A DNA stretch of 64,000 bases. It comes from Periplaneta americana (lineage: Eukaryota; Arthropoda; Insecta; Blattodea; Blattidae). Position 1 is the first letter of the stretch. Every line of letters begins with the position of its first letter. This document shows, piece after piece, positions 47,377-59,021 of this stretch. The position numbers were made by a program, and so were the translations under genes. The stretch covers positions 196,297,043 through 196,361,042 of the forward strand of contig NC_091119.1 of NCBI RefSeq assembly GCF_040183065.1, read 5' to 3'. The notes under the pieces are model-generated. The model was not told the DNA's origin and did not search any database. It saw only the letters and a program-made list of their open reading frames with translations.

Positions 47377-48240
47377 ATGCGGGAGTATGAAGACAGAAAT
47401 TAACCCTTTCTGACCTGAATTTGTTTTTGTGGATCAAAAATTTTTCTTTCCATCTATCTTATATTTTGACCTAAGAAAAGAGGAATATTGGATATTTTCT
47501 AAAAAAAAAAAAAAAATAATTAGGTTTTCTGAAACGAACACAATTAGCATCATTGGGATGTCGATAAGGGTATGGACGAAGCATTGTACTATATATTATG
47601 TTGCTAGAAAGGGTATTTACTGATTCCAAATGAACTCATTCGAGCGGAAAGAGTTAAAATAAATATCAAATTGTGTTTCAATCCCAAACATCTTTACAAT
47701 CCCTATTATGCTCACAATAAAAATCACGAACAGCATAAACGTTTCTGGCAATTAGATATACAGTATGTATTCAATGAATCCCCTATAACTTTTTAATGTT
47801 AAAAGCTTAACGAAATATTGAACTTAATTTGTTCATTTCTATTGCACTTAAAGTTGATATTAATTTCCAAATGAATTCAATTCTCTGCAATTGTTTAAGC
47901 ATAAAGAAACACATCGGTTGTCATATGTCTTTCTAGTAATTTTTTCGTGTGCAATAATGCGTGTAGTATTTGCAATGTTGCCAAGTGAGCCGTTTTAAAG
48001 TTAAGTCTGGCTATTTTAACTTCAATTTATTTAGTAGGCTAAAGTAAGCGGTTTGCAGGTTCCTGGAAAGTCAGCTGTATTATATAATTGTCATGTTAGT
48101 TATTATTCTAGCTATTTCTAACTTCAAACAACACATGTTCCTTTTCCCAATACTTGCGGAATATGTTCTCTGTATTTTAAGTGTGCCAGACACTTTACTA
48201 AGTGAAAAATGAAGATTTGAGTCAGGCATAGTCAAACATA
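47377..48240. other. Unassigned AT-rich DNA
   Basis: An A-run at 47502-47516 and no supported gene. Confidence 0.4.
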
Positions 48241-48730
48241 CATATTAAAATTTATATTTAAAAACTCATTAACATTATGCAAACATTCCTTTGTTAAAAT
48301 ATACTTAATTTTACTTTTAAACACATTATCAGGCAAACATCTCATATTATAAAATTTAACTGACATAAAATACGAATTCTTTTGAGATATATAAAAATGA
48401 CAAAATGAATTTCTTATATATTCATTTTCCCGTTATAATTATGATGGGCATTATTTATTAAAAATTCATCTTTACCTTTCCTTACAATTAAAAGTAAATA
48501 AAATAGTTAAAGACTTGGCATAGTCATTACTCCTAATTTCGAAAAATATGACTTACAGTGAGCTAAATAAGATTCCTGACAGATTATTCCAAGAGCTTTT
48601 TTAAATTTAAATATTTCTTCACAAAATGAACTATTGCCCCATAATGGGATACCATAACAAATTAAACTGTGTAACTGTGCATAGTATACTTGAAGTAAAA
48701 TATTTTGTTGCACAACACCAACAATGTGAG
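48240..48730 (-). mobile_element. LINE reverse-transcriptase C-terminal fragment
   Basis: Minus strand: VYYAQLHSLICYGIPLWGNS, KALGIICQESYLAHCKSYF and KLGVMTMPSL, continuing in decayed form. This is the region after the RT core of a Jockey/CR1-type LINE. Confidence 0.75.
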
Positions 48731-48809
48731 TAAATAAATGATAAAGTACTTAAATAAATAAAAAGTAACTAAGTAAATAAATAAAAAGTAAGTACATGAA
48801 TGAAAGCCA

Positions 48810-49055
48810 CCGGCGTGGCTCAATCGGTTAAGACGCTTGCCTGACGGTCTGAAGCTGCGTTCGGGCGCGGGTTCGATCCCCGCTTGGGCTAATTACCTGG
48901 TTGGGTTTTTTCCGAGTTTTCCCCAACCGTAATGTGAATGCAAGGTAACTATGGCGAATCCTCGGCCCCATCTCGCCAAATATCACCTCGCTATCACCAA
49001 TCTCATCGACGCTAAATAACCTAGTAGTTGATACAGCGTCGTTAAATAACCAACT
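48810..49055 (+). repeat. tRNA-derived SINE (GCGTAGCTC family)
   Basis: GGCGTGGCTCAATCGGTTAA (A box), GGTTCGATCCCCGCTTGGGC (B box), GGGTTTTTTCCGAGTTTTCC and GCGTCGTTAAATAACC. Well preserved. Confidence 0.92.
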
Positions 49056-49765
49056 AAAGAAACATGAATGAAAAATTAAATAAACAGAAATGTAAGTAAA
49101 TAAATAAAAGAAGTAAGTAAATAGATGGGAAGTAATTAAATAAATGAAAAAGTAACTAAGTAAATAAAAAGTAAATAAATAAAAATGTAAGTAAATAAAT
49201 AAAAGCAGTAAGTAAATAGCTGGAAAAGTAAGTAGATAAGTGAAAAAGTAATTATATAAATAAAAAAGTCAGTAAGTACATAAAAGTAAGTACATAAATG
49301 AAAAAGTATGAAAAAGTAAATAAATAAAAATATAAGTAAATATATAAAAGAAGTAAGTAAATGGATGGAAAAGTAATTAAATAAATGAAAAAGTAAGTAA
49401 GCAAATAAAAAGTAAGTACATAAATGAAGAAGTAAGAAGTAGATGGAAAAATAAGTAGATAAATGAAAAAGTAATTAAATAAAGGAAAAAGCAACTAGGT
49501 AAATTAAAAATAAATAAATAAAAATGAAAGTAACTAAATAAAAAGTGCATAAGTAAAAGACGTAAGTAAGTAAATGAAAATACGATTAATTAAATGAAAA
49601 AGTAAGTAAATAAATGAAAAACTAAGCAGATAAATATAAATAAATGAACAATTTAAAAAGTTAATAAAGAAACAGGAGGTTAGTAAATGCATAAAAAAGT
49701 AAGTAAATAAATAAGTATATAAATAAATAACTAAATAGGTATATAAATAAATATATATAAGTAGC
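49056..49765. repeat. Degenerate AAGT/AAAT low-complexity DNA
   Basis: Irregular runs of AAGTAAGTAAATAAATAAA with GAAAAAGTA variants, about 700 bp, flanked on both sides by SINEs with AAATAA tails. Confidence 0.85.
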
Positions 49766-49767
49766 CA

Positions 49768-50015
49768 TAGCCATAGGCGTAGCTCGGTCGGTAAAGGAGC
49801 TTGCCTGCCGATCCAGAGTTACGCTCGGTCGCGGGTTCGAACCCCGCTTGGGTTGATTACCTGGTTGGGTTTTTCCGAGCTTTCCCACAGCCGTAAGGAG
49901 ATTGTCAGGTAATCTATTACGAATCCTCGGCCTCATCTCGCTATCACCAATCCCATCGATGCTAAATAACCTAGTAGTTAACACAGCGTCGTTAAATAAC
50001 CTAGTAAATAAATAA
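49768..50015 (+). repeat. tRNA-derived SINE (GCGTAGCTC family)
   Basis: GGCGTAGCTCGGTCGGTAAA (A box), GGTTCGAACCCCGCTTGGG (B box), GGGTTTTTCCGAGCTTTCCC and GCGTCGTTAAATAACC, ending in an AAAT tail. Confidence 0.92.
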
Positions 50016-50289
50016 ATAAATAAATAAATAAGTAAAAAAATAAAATAAATGGATAAGTGAATTTCAGTCCAAGTAGAGTTCGAACCCATGCCTTAATGCA
50101 GTGATCGGGATTTCGTCACTTGCGAGACAATCCCTTAAAACACAAGCAGGGCGGAGGGATAAGGCATGATCTCCCACCCCTTAGCCATCACTTGTTCATT
50201 TCACGTTAAGCATCTTGAGTACCCTCCCCTCCTACCTTTCCATTTGCTGTGTATTGCGGGCTGCAGTTTATATGACGTAATCTCTGCTG

Positions 50290-50935
50290 CCTTAATGCAA
50301 CATGAGAAAATGTGTCCCACCGGCTAGCTTCCTCAGAATGGACCAATGCTTTAAAAATGTCAAGCAATATTTCGGCGGTTCGCGCAATACCGGGCAGAAC
50401 TCTAAGCACAACCCGCTGCCGTCATCCAGACTGTAGCGAGCTTGAAACACTTGGACATGTGCTTGGACAATGCCCCAAAGGCGAGCTGCTGATCAGTGCT
50501 AGACATCATCGTTTACGACATGCTTTGGCGACATCGTTAAAAACTTTAAATTGGGAGATTCATGAGGAAGTGTATCATCAGATGGTTCTTTTAGGCGGGC
50601 AGACATTATTGCTATTAACAGACGCTTAAAACGGGCTCTTGTTCTTGACCCTTCTATCCGTTTCGAAAGAAACCTAAATCAGGCCACCGAAGTTGATATT
50701 GAGAAGAAGTCCATATATGAACCTTGTCTGCCGTATCTTTCTCAAAAGTACAACGTCCCTCTTAAACAATGGTCTGTCATTGGTTTGCTGTTTGGCAGTA
50801 GAGGTTCAATCACAAAATTCACGTGGAATTATCTTAAGGAACTTCACATTCCTTTTGATTATGTAATGTCTATTCTTATAAATATTATCAAGGATTCTCT
50901 TCAAATATTACATCACCATCTCTATTTCAATTAAT
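50290..50935 (+). mobile_element. LINE C-terminal end with CCHC and restriction-like nuclease region
   Basis: CRHPDCSELETLGHVLGQCP is the Cys-Cys-His-Cys knuckle; HHRLRHALATSL follows. A frame change near 50590 leads to DGSFRRADIIAINRRLKRAL and VLDPSIRFE, resembling the PD..D/E..K-type nuclease of R2/R4-like LINEs. Then VPLKQWSVIGLLFGSRG up to a TAA near 50934. 5'-truncated. Confidence 0.75.
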
Positions 50936-50939
50936 CAAC

Positions 50940-51590
50940 TTATATTTGCCTTCAACAATTAACTTTCTTTTTTCTTTAATGTATCACATCACATTATATT
51001 GTACATGTTTATTGTATTCAGGACCCTTGTGGTCACTCAAATTCTTTGAGCTGATGTCTATAATTTAGAAATTTATTTTTTTAATCATAAACGAAAATAT
51101 CACTCGGAACTGAACTGAATCGCCACAAAACGTGTGACGGGGTAGTATATCTTCGAGATACTGTAATAGCAGCCATACGTGTGTGCCAGTACTGCTACGC
51201 GTGCCATAGGTTGAGAATCCTGTTTGCCGGAAATTTCCGTTATCTAGTTCACCTTCAGTCCCGTTCGGTTCGGACAACGAGACTGCTGTATTTTGTCCGG
51301 TAGGTAAATCATTGCAATCTGCGTGATCCCACGCATATTCCGCTCCGTGGGCATTCATTAAGCTCTTTATAGAGTTCTATGACCACTTTCCCAGGTCAAT
51401 GAAACGAAGCGCAGTTCCGGAATGTAATAAACAGTTCCTTCACTAGAACAAAAAACTGCAGGTCGTTCGGAAAGTCTGTGTTCTTGTTCGTATACATTCT
51501 TTGTATCCTGCCAGCGTCTGAATAAATCAACAGTGGAAGTCAATTTAATTTAAAAGGAACCAGCACGTGAAAAAAAAAAAAGATTGTTAC
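50940..51590. other. Unassigned DNA
   Basis: No supported gene. The start may be LINE 3' UTR. Confidence 0.35.
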
Positions 51591-51596
51591 GCAATT

Positions 51597-52165
51597 ACAG
51601 GGTGATTCCAAAGATTGCGCACAAACTTAAGCTTATACAGGGGTCTAAATACAGGAGCTTATAGTCTAGGAAGTAATCCTAATTCAGGAACTACATTGCA
51701 GATGTAAGCTTACTTTGCAATGAGGCACTGGGTTCGATACACTATGCCTTTTCCACCACGTTTGAATGGAGTGAGGTACAAGTCATACGAGACGTTCTTA
51801 TCGTGCGTCATCAGATGTGGATGCAATTAGACGGAGCACCTGCACACTTTTCTCAAGTACGTGACATCCTAAATTACACATATCCCGGGCGTTGGATCGG
51901 AAGGGAAGGTCCAATAAATTAGTCACCCCACTCCCCTGATCTGACGCTTCATGAGTTCTTCCCATGGAGTAATATCAAAGGCTTCGTGTACGAGACACCA
52001 GCTCCCGACCAAGAAACGCTTCTCGCCAGGATACTTGCAGCATTTGATGAGGTTCGTGAGATGCGTGCTGTAGGCCTACTTGGTAGAGAGAGCCAGAATT
52101 CCCTACAACGATGTTATGCCTGTATTGAATGTGCTGGTCGCCAATTTGAATAATTTTGTGAAAAT
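51597..52165 (+). pseudogene. Mariner-type transposase remnant
   Basis: ACAGGGTGATTCCAAAGATT looks like a left TIR. The + strand encodes MWMQLDGAPAHFSQVRD (second catalytic Asp), SPHSPDLTLHEFFPW (third acidic position), IKGFVYETPAPDQETLLARI and CYACIECAGRQFE. Several frame breaks; no right TIR found. Confidence 0.72.
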
Positions 52166-52177
52166 AAATGTTGAGTA

Positions 52178-52208
52178 AACATTATCTTTACTTACTTACT
52201 TACGTACG

Positions 52209-52297
<89 letters not shown>

Positions 52298-52298
52298 G
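52178..52298. repeat. TTAC microsatellite (LINE tail)
   Basis: About 28 units of TTAC directly adjoining the 3' end (minus strand) of the RTE-like LINE at 52299-52780. Confidence 0.93.
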
Positions 52299-52780
52299 CT
52301 TTTAAGGAACCCGGAGGTTCATTGCCGCCCTCACATAAATCCTCCATTGGTCCCTATCTTGAGCAAGATTAATCCATTCTCTATCATTATATCTCACCTC
52401 CCTCAAATTCATTTTAATATCTTCCCATCTACGTCTCTGCCTCCCTAAAGGTATTTTTCCCTCCGGCCTCCCAAGTAACACCTTATATGCATTTCTGGAT
52501 TCGCCCATACGTGCTACATGCCCTGCCCATCTCAAACGTCTGGATTTAATATTCCTAATTATGTCAGGTGAAGAATACAATGCATGCAGTTCTGTGTTGT
52601 GTAACTTCCTCCATTCTCCTGTAACTTCATCCCTCTTAGCCCCAAATATTTTCCTAAGCACCTTATTCTCAAACACCCTTAACCTATGTTCCTCTCTCAA
52701 AGTAAGAGTCCAAATTTCACAACCATAAAGAACAACTGGTAATATAACTGTTTTATAAATTCCAAAGGTAATATTAATCT
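52299..52780 (-). mobile_element. RTE-like LINE 3' end
   Basis: The minus strand is open for 132 codons: LRVFENKVLRKIFGAKRDEV, RRLRWAGHVARMGESRNAYK and LGRPEGKIPLGRQRRRWED, the same family as 38280-39175 and better preserved. Confidence 0.88.
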
Positions 52781-53590
52781 AGATATATTAATTGAATTTC
52801 TGGACTTTAATCCGAACTATCATAGATTTTATCTTACCATAAGGTACACTGAAGTGAAATAATGACATTTTTCACAAAAAATATCAATTTTTGTTTTTAC
52901 TTTTAAAAAATATCTCCTCACAAATTACTCCTCGCAAAATATCGTAGACTTGCGCCCTTTGAGTCACTTGTTTTGGCAGTCATTTTTAAAGGTGTGTGAG
53001 ATTTAAATCTCTTCCAGTCTCTGATGTTTAACTGAATTTTTCTCGGCAAAACACTATGAAAGCATATTTGCAAAGTAGAATTATTTACCAATGAGCTAGT
53101 AATTAAACAAATATAATATTATTTTGAAATTACGAGTATACAGTATAATCCATTCGAATAAATTTAATATAATTCAGACTTTCACTAATTGAGACTGGAT
53201 TTTCTCCCAAATATTCTGAATTAGTGAGTTTACTATAGTACTATATTATCTTACTATCACCAATTCTATCCACGCCACATAATATTGTAGTTGATATAGC
53301 GTTATTAAATATCAGATTAAAAATCTTGCAAACAACTGCTTAACAGCCCGGTCTCTTAAGCATATACTACTAGCCAAAAGCGAAACAAACGCTCTATCAT
53401 AACGCAGAATAATTATTTTACGTTGAAATTCTTCCCCAATCGAAGACTTGCGTTTCTGGCGCCTGGCCTTCATACTAGGAATTGACATGGAAGCAGGGTT
53501 TATTCCATGATTCATACCCAGCTACATGCAGTACTAATGACATCAATATTCCAAAGAGGAAACATTTCAGAGACAAAATAGGAATGAATC
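52781..53590. other. Unassigned AT-rich DNA
   Basis: No gene recognised. Confidence 0.4.
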
Positions 53591-53596
53591 TATTAG

Positions 53597-53779
53597 CACA
53601 GTCTAGTATATACAGTCACGAAGCTCAATACGTAGTAAATATGCAAACATTAGATAGTTGCTCACCACTAGGATCGCTAATATCGCCTCATTACAGGCAA
53701 TGCAAAATAGTACCGGCACAGTCTATTGTTTCTAGCACCCTAAAAACTCAAGCTTCGTGACTGTATATAGTAGACTGTG
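53597..53779. mobile_element. MITE with CACAGTCTA TIRs
   Basis: Same family and length. Flanks CTATTAG and GTATTAT agree at five of seven positions, so the duplication is weaker. The interior is near-identical to the other copies. Confidence 0.87.
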
Positions 53780-53789
53780 GTATTATCTT

Positions 53790-54330
53790 TCCCTTTTATT
53801 CACGAATACAGTACAATGAATGTAGGCCTTACTCTCGTAGTCTCTTTATGCAGAGTTTATCGAAAGTAATAGTTAACTTAAATTGACTATTTATCTCATG
53901 CACCAATGTAGTGTAAGAACCTATTGAATTTTAACAAATCAAAGTCAACTATCAACTGCAATCTTGTCACACTTGATGCGCATTTGTTTAATATCTTGTC
54001 GCACCTGATGTTCAGATGTTAAATATTTTAATTGTTTCCTGTAACAATACAGTGGGCCGTGATATTGCGTGATGGCCGTGCTAGCGAATGTAAGTATTAA
54101 ATAATCTCAATTTATAATATAATCTGTTTTGTATTTTAAAAATTATTTATTAATATATTCACGAAATACTTTGATTCATATATGACAAGAGTTATTACCT
54201 TGTCGATAATTCACTAAATAAAAGTACATAGTTCGAAATGAAATTGTTATAACCTCAAATATTTGTTTAATTTTTGTTTCACTAATCATTATTTCTACAA
54301 CTATTGTCAAATGTTTCACTTTCAGAGAGG
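53790..54330. other. Unassigned AT-rich DNA
   Basis: No gene recognised. Confidence 0.4.
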
Positions 54331-54745
54331 AATAGCGATTAAGGGTGTTTCAGAATAAGGTACTTAGAAAAATATTTAGGGCTAAGAGGGATGAAGTTAC
54401 AGGAGAATGGAGAAAGTTACACAACGCAGAACTGCACGCATTGTATTCTTTACCTGACATAATTAGGAACATTAAATCCAGACGTTTGAGATGGGCAGAG
54501 CATGTAGCACGCATGGGCGAATCCAGAAATGCATATAGAGTGTTAGTTGGGAGACCGGAGGAAAAAGACCTTTGGTGAGGCCGAGACGTAGATGGGAGGG
54601 TAATATTAAATGGATTTGAGGGAGGTGGGATATGATGATAGAGACTGGATTAATCTTGCACAGAATATGGACCGATGGTGGGCTTATGTGAGGACGCAAC
54701 GAACCTGCGGGTTCCTTAAAAGCCATTTGTAAGTAAGTAATAATG
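54330..54745 (+). mobile_element. RTE-like LINE 3' end, third copy
   Basis: The + strand encodes VLRKIFRAKRDEVTGEWRKL, SRRLRWAEHVARMGESRNAY and VLVGRPEEKD before a frame break. It ends TTAAAAGCCATTTGTAAGTA with only two tail units. Confidence 0.85.
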
Positions 54746-54939
54746 TTTACCCATGAATTTCAAATTGCCATGCCGGTCAATGAAAAATATTACCCAAGTT
54801 AAATTTATTTATGTTATGTTATCATCGTTTGTTAATTATTTATTTATGATTATGATTATTCGCGAAATAATCTTATTCAAACAACTCGCGACTTCACATC
54901 TCTTGGATAACATAAAATAATAACTCTGGTAATATTATC

Positions 54940-56530
54940 TACTAGACGTACCCGTGCGCTCCCCTGCACCCGTTAGAAATAAATATGAAGTAATTACATA
55001 ATTAAAATAGGACGTTTGATCCAGGGAACATTCGTGTTTGATAGAAGGATAAATCGTTTAATAAGTTACTTCATTTAAATTATATTTAAATAATTAAAAT
55101 GGGATCATTTTGGTCCAGAGACACTCATTTGGTGCAATGACAATTCCTTTAACATGTTTCTTAATTTTTATTACATGCATCCATAGTTCAATAAAGATTG
55201 ACATCATTTAGATTTAATGTATATACTTTATTTTACTTGTTATAATATGTTTCCATTGAATTATGGTAATAACTTAATTTTAACTCTTGTTTTCTACGTA
55301 TTCAGTAAATGGCGCTTGGCCCACTATGGTTCTGAACCCTTCAAATAACTTAAATTATATTATATTATATTATATTATATTATATTATATTATATTATAT
55401 TATATTATATTATATTATATTATATTATATTATATTATATTATATTACATTATATAAAAAATGTGTTAATAACGGATGTACACCGATAAGCAAGTTTTTA
55501 ATTTGTTATGGGGGCTCTTGAATCTCAGGAGGAACAAATTTTATTTTACAATAGGGCAACATAATCTGCTTGGCTCATTACCCAATTTTTTGCATTGCAT
55601 TTAATGCATATGTATTTTATGTATTTTAACTCGATTCAATTGAGCATAGTTAAAATTTGGATTATAAAATAATGAAATGCTAAGCTAACATATTATTACT
55701 GCATACTAAATCAATACACTCTCGTTATTCGTTAATTCTCTGAGATAAACATTATTTTAAGAAATACAGGAAACAAATACACAGAATAGCCTATCAAGTT
55801 TTCTGTGCATAAGAAGTTATTTTAATCTTACCTGTCCTCAATTCACTCACAAGTTACTGTAATAACATTATAGCATTATGTCCATACAGAGAAACTACAC
55901 TTTCCAATGGTGAAATAATAATTAATTATACAAATCGGTTAATTTAGCTTCCGATATTGCTTCATACGAACACAGAAACATTTTCTGTAGGCTATGATTC
56001 ATAGCTTTCGATTGTTGTTGACCAAGGCCACTTATAGACGAAGTCATTTGTTTATTTCATTACACGGCCTTACATGGCAGTTATTTTAATTTTAAAACTC
56101 ATTTATCTCATTAAATATCAGTCCTATCAAAATTTTTCAAAGAATAAAACTTATCGGAAATTATTTTTAAAGCAATGTTTGTTATGTAACATTTTTCATA
56201 AAAATCAATAATAAGCGAGATATTCCGATTTATTTAATTCAGGCCCCCTTATAACCCCCTTTTAAATAATGTATTTTGAATGCCATATAGCCTATAATCT
56301 AAGTTACAACGAACTTAATTTATATTCCAATTTTCATCGAAATCCGTTCAGTCATTATCGCGTGAAAAGTAACAAACATTCAGACAGACAGACAGACATA
56401 CAAACAAAAATTTCAAAAAAGCGATTTTAGATTTCAGGGTGGTTAATTATATATGTTAGGACCAATTATTTTTGGAAAATCGAAAATTACCAGAAAAATT
56501 TCGGCTACAGATTTATTATTAGTATAGATT
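54940..56530 (+). repeat. ~1.5-kb interspersed repeat, copy A
   Basis: Begins CTAGACGTACCCGTGCGCTC and ends GGCTACAGATTTATTATTAG then TATAGAT. Contains GATCCAGGGAACATTCGTG, an ATATT expansion (about 55345-55450) and ACAGACAGACAGACATAC. Copy B at 56708-58175 is homologous throughout. No coding frame; class uncertain. Confidence 0.85.
55345..55455. repeat. ATATT pentanucleotide microsatellite
   Basis: About 21 units of TATAT/ATATT inside copy A, at the place where copy B carries a shorter run. Confidence 0.93.
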
Positions 56531-56707
56531 ATAATATTTTTGTTAAATTTTACGCAGTCTTTAAAAATCTGTATAATATTTTCTATAAGAAACAAATGGC
56601 ATATGTTTATTGTAAGCATTCAGTTGTCATAGAGACGAGTTTGTTTGTTAAAAACATTTGCTTGGTTGAATATTAATTTAATCCCATTGGAATCGTAACT
56701 TATTAAT

Positions 56708-58175
56708 TCACTAGCCGTACCCGTGCGCTCCGCTGCACCCGTTAGAAATAAATATAAAGTAATTACATAATTAAAATAGGACATTTGATCCAGGGAACAT
56801 TCGTGTTTGATAGAAGGATAAATCGTTTAATATGTTACTTAATTCAAATTGTATTTAAAATATTAAAATGCGATCATTTTGATCCAGAGACACTCATTTG
56901 GTGCAATGACAATTCCTTTAACATGTTTCTTAATTGTTATTACCAATTATTTTTGGAAAAGCGAAAATTAACAAAAAAAATTTGGCTACAGATTTATTAT
57001 TATGTTTATATTATATTATATTATATCATATTATATTATATTATATTATATTATATTATATTATATTATATTATATTATATTATATTATGTAAAAAGTGT
57101 GTTGATAACGGATGTACTCGAATTAGAAAGTTTTTAATTTGTTGTGGGAGCTCTTGAATCTCAGGAGGAATAGTTTTTACAACATCACAACATAATCTGC
57201 TTGGCTCATTACCCAATTTTTTTGCATTGCATTTATTGCATATATATTTTATGTATTTTAACACGATTCAATTGTGCATAGTTAAAATCTGAATTATACA
57301 ATAATGGATTACTAAGCTAACGTACTATTACTGCATACGAAATCAATACACTCTCCTTGTTCGTTAATTCTCTGAGATAAAAATGAATATATTCATAAAC
57401 ATTATTTTAAGAAATGTAGGAAATGAATATACAGAATAACCTATCAATTTTTCTGTGCATAAGAAGCTATTTTAATCTTACCTGTCCTCAATTCACTCAC
57501 AAGTTACTGTAATAACATTATAGCATTATGTCCATCTAGAGAAACTACACTTTCCAATGATGAAATAATAATTAATTACACAAATCGGTTAATTTATCTT
57601 CCGATATTACTTCATACAAACACAGAAACATTGTCTTTAGGCTATGTTTCATAGCTTTCGATTGTTGTGTCCAAGGCCCCTTATAGACGAAGTCATTTGT
57701 TTTTTATTTCAATACACCGCCTTAGATGGCAGTTATTTTAATTTTAAAACTCATTTATCTCATTAAATATCAGTCCTATCAAACTTTTTCAAAGAATAAA
57801 ACTTATCAGAAATCATTTTTAAAGAAACGTGTGTTATGTAACATTTTTCACAAAAATCAATAATAAGCGAGATATTTCGATTTATTTCATTCAGGCCCCC
57901 TTGTAACCCCCCTTTTAAATAATGTATTTTGAATGCCATATAGCCTAAAATCTAAGTTACAACGAACTTTATTTATATTCCAATTTTCATTGAAATCGGT
58001 TCAGCCATTATCGCGTGAAAAGGTAACAAACATACAGACATACATACAAACAAAAATTTCAAAAAAGCAATTTTCGGTTTCAGGGTGGCTAATTATATAT
58101 GTTATGACCAATTATTTTTGGAAAATCGAAAATTACCAGAAAAATTTCGGCTACAGATTTATTATTAGTATAGAT
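56708..58175 (+). repeat. ~1.5-kb interspersed repeat, copy B
   Basis: CTAGCCGTACCCGTGCGCTC start and GGCTACAGATTTATTATTAG end, colinear with copy A. It has a partial extra block (ACCAATTATTTTTGGAAAA at 56942) before the ATATT run at 57005-57088. Confidence 0.85.
57003..57088. repeat. ATATT pentanucleotide microsatellite
   Basis: About 16 units, in the corresponding region of copy B. Confidence 0.93.
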
Positions 58176-58179
58176 GTTA

Positions 58180-59020
58180 TGAAAAAAAAATGTAATTCAA
58201 CACTTCAAAAAAAAAGTCACTGACATGAGGAAAAATGCTGAAAAAATTCTGCAGGTTACAGTTAAGGCACAAATGCAGGTATATTATACTTCATAATCAT
58301 GTATGAAATATGGTACAGTATACTATACTCTCAGGATTCAGGAAGCTATAGGAGTTTCTGTAAACATCGTTTTATTCTTCTTACAATATGAGGTTCATTG
58401 TAAAAATAATAAATTTCTTTATTATGTGTTTTCCTCCATTCCCAAGTATTTGCATCTCGAACTGCTCTCAATATTTTTCTCAATTTATTCTCATCTGATT
58501 TTTATGAGTGTTCATGTCTCACAAACATAGACTAGAACGGTCATAATTGAAATTTTGTTTATAAAGTAATTTTGTTGTAATTAATATACTCTAATATATC
58601 GGATAACACTATATAACATTTGTTTGCTTTTTGTAATATGGACATTGATTTCTTTCTTGTTTCACATTATTGTCATAAGTAATTAATGTTCCTAAATAAT
58701 TAAACGCATTCAATTTTTCAAATGTGTCTGTGATAATTATTATAATAATTTTTAAACGTTGTTATATGAAAATATTATTATGAGATTACCTTGCGTTACA
58801 TAAAAATATAGTTATTAATTCTTTTGCTTTTAAATTAATACCAAATTTCACATAATTATGTTCTACATTCTAGTTTTACTCTGCACTGAAGAAAAGAGGA
58901 CCTCATCATCAAAAAAGTTGCAAAACAATGGGGTAAGATGATTACGTAAGCATTATTTAATTTAAAGTTTCGTGTAGTTAGTGCGTGAGATTTGAGAAAT
59001 TTTACATCACATATAATGCT
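58180..59020. other. Unassigned AT-rich DNA
   Basis: 58870-58920 includes CACTGAAGAAAAGAGGACC; no frame or family identified. Confidence 0.4.
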
Positions 59021-59021
59021 T

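Noticed and set aside
49252-49494. Hydrophobic Phe/Leu/Tyr-rich frame resembling a membrane protein
   Set aside because: Product of the AAGT/AAAT low-complexity tract read on the reverse strand.
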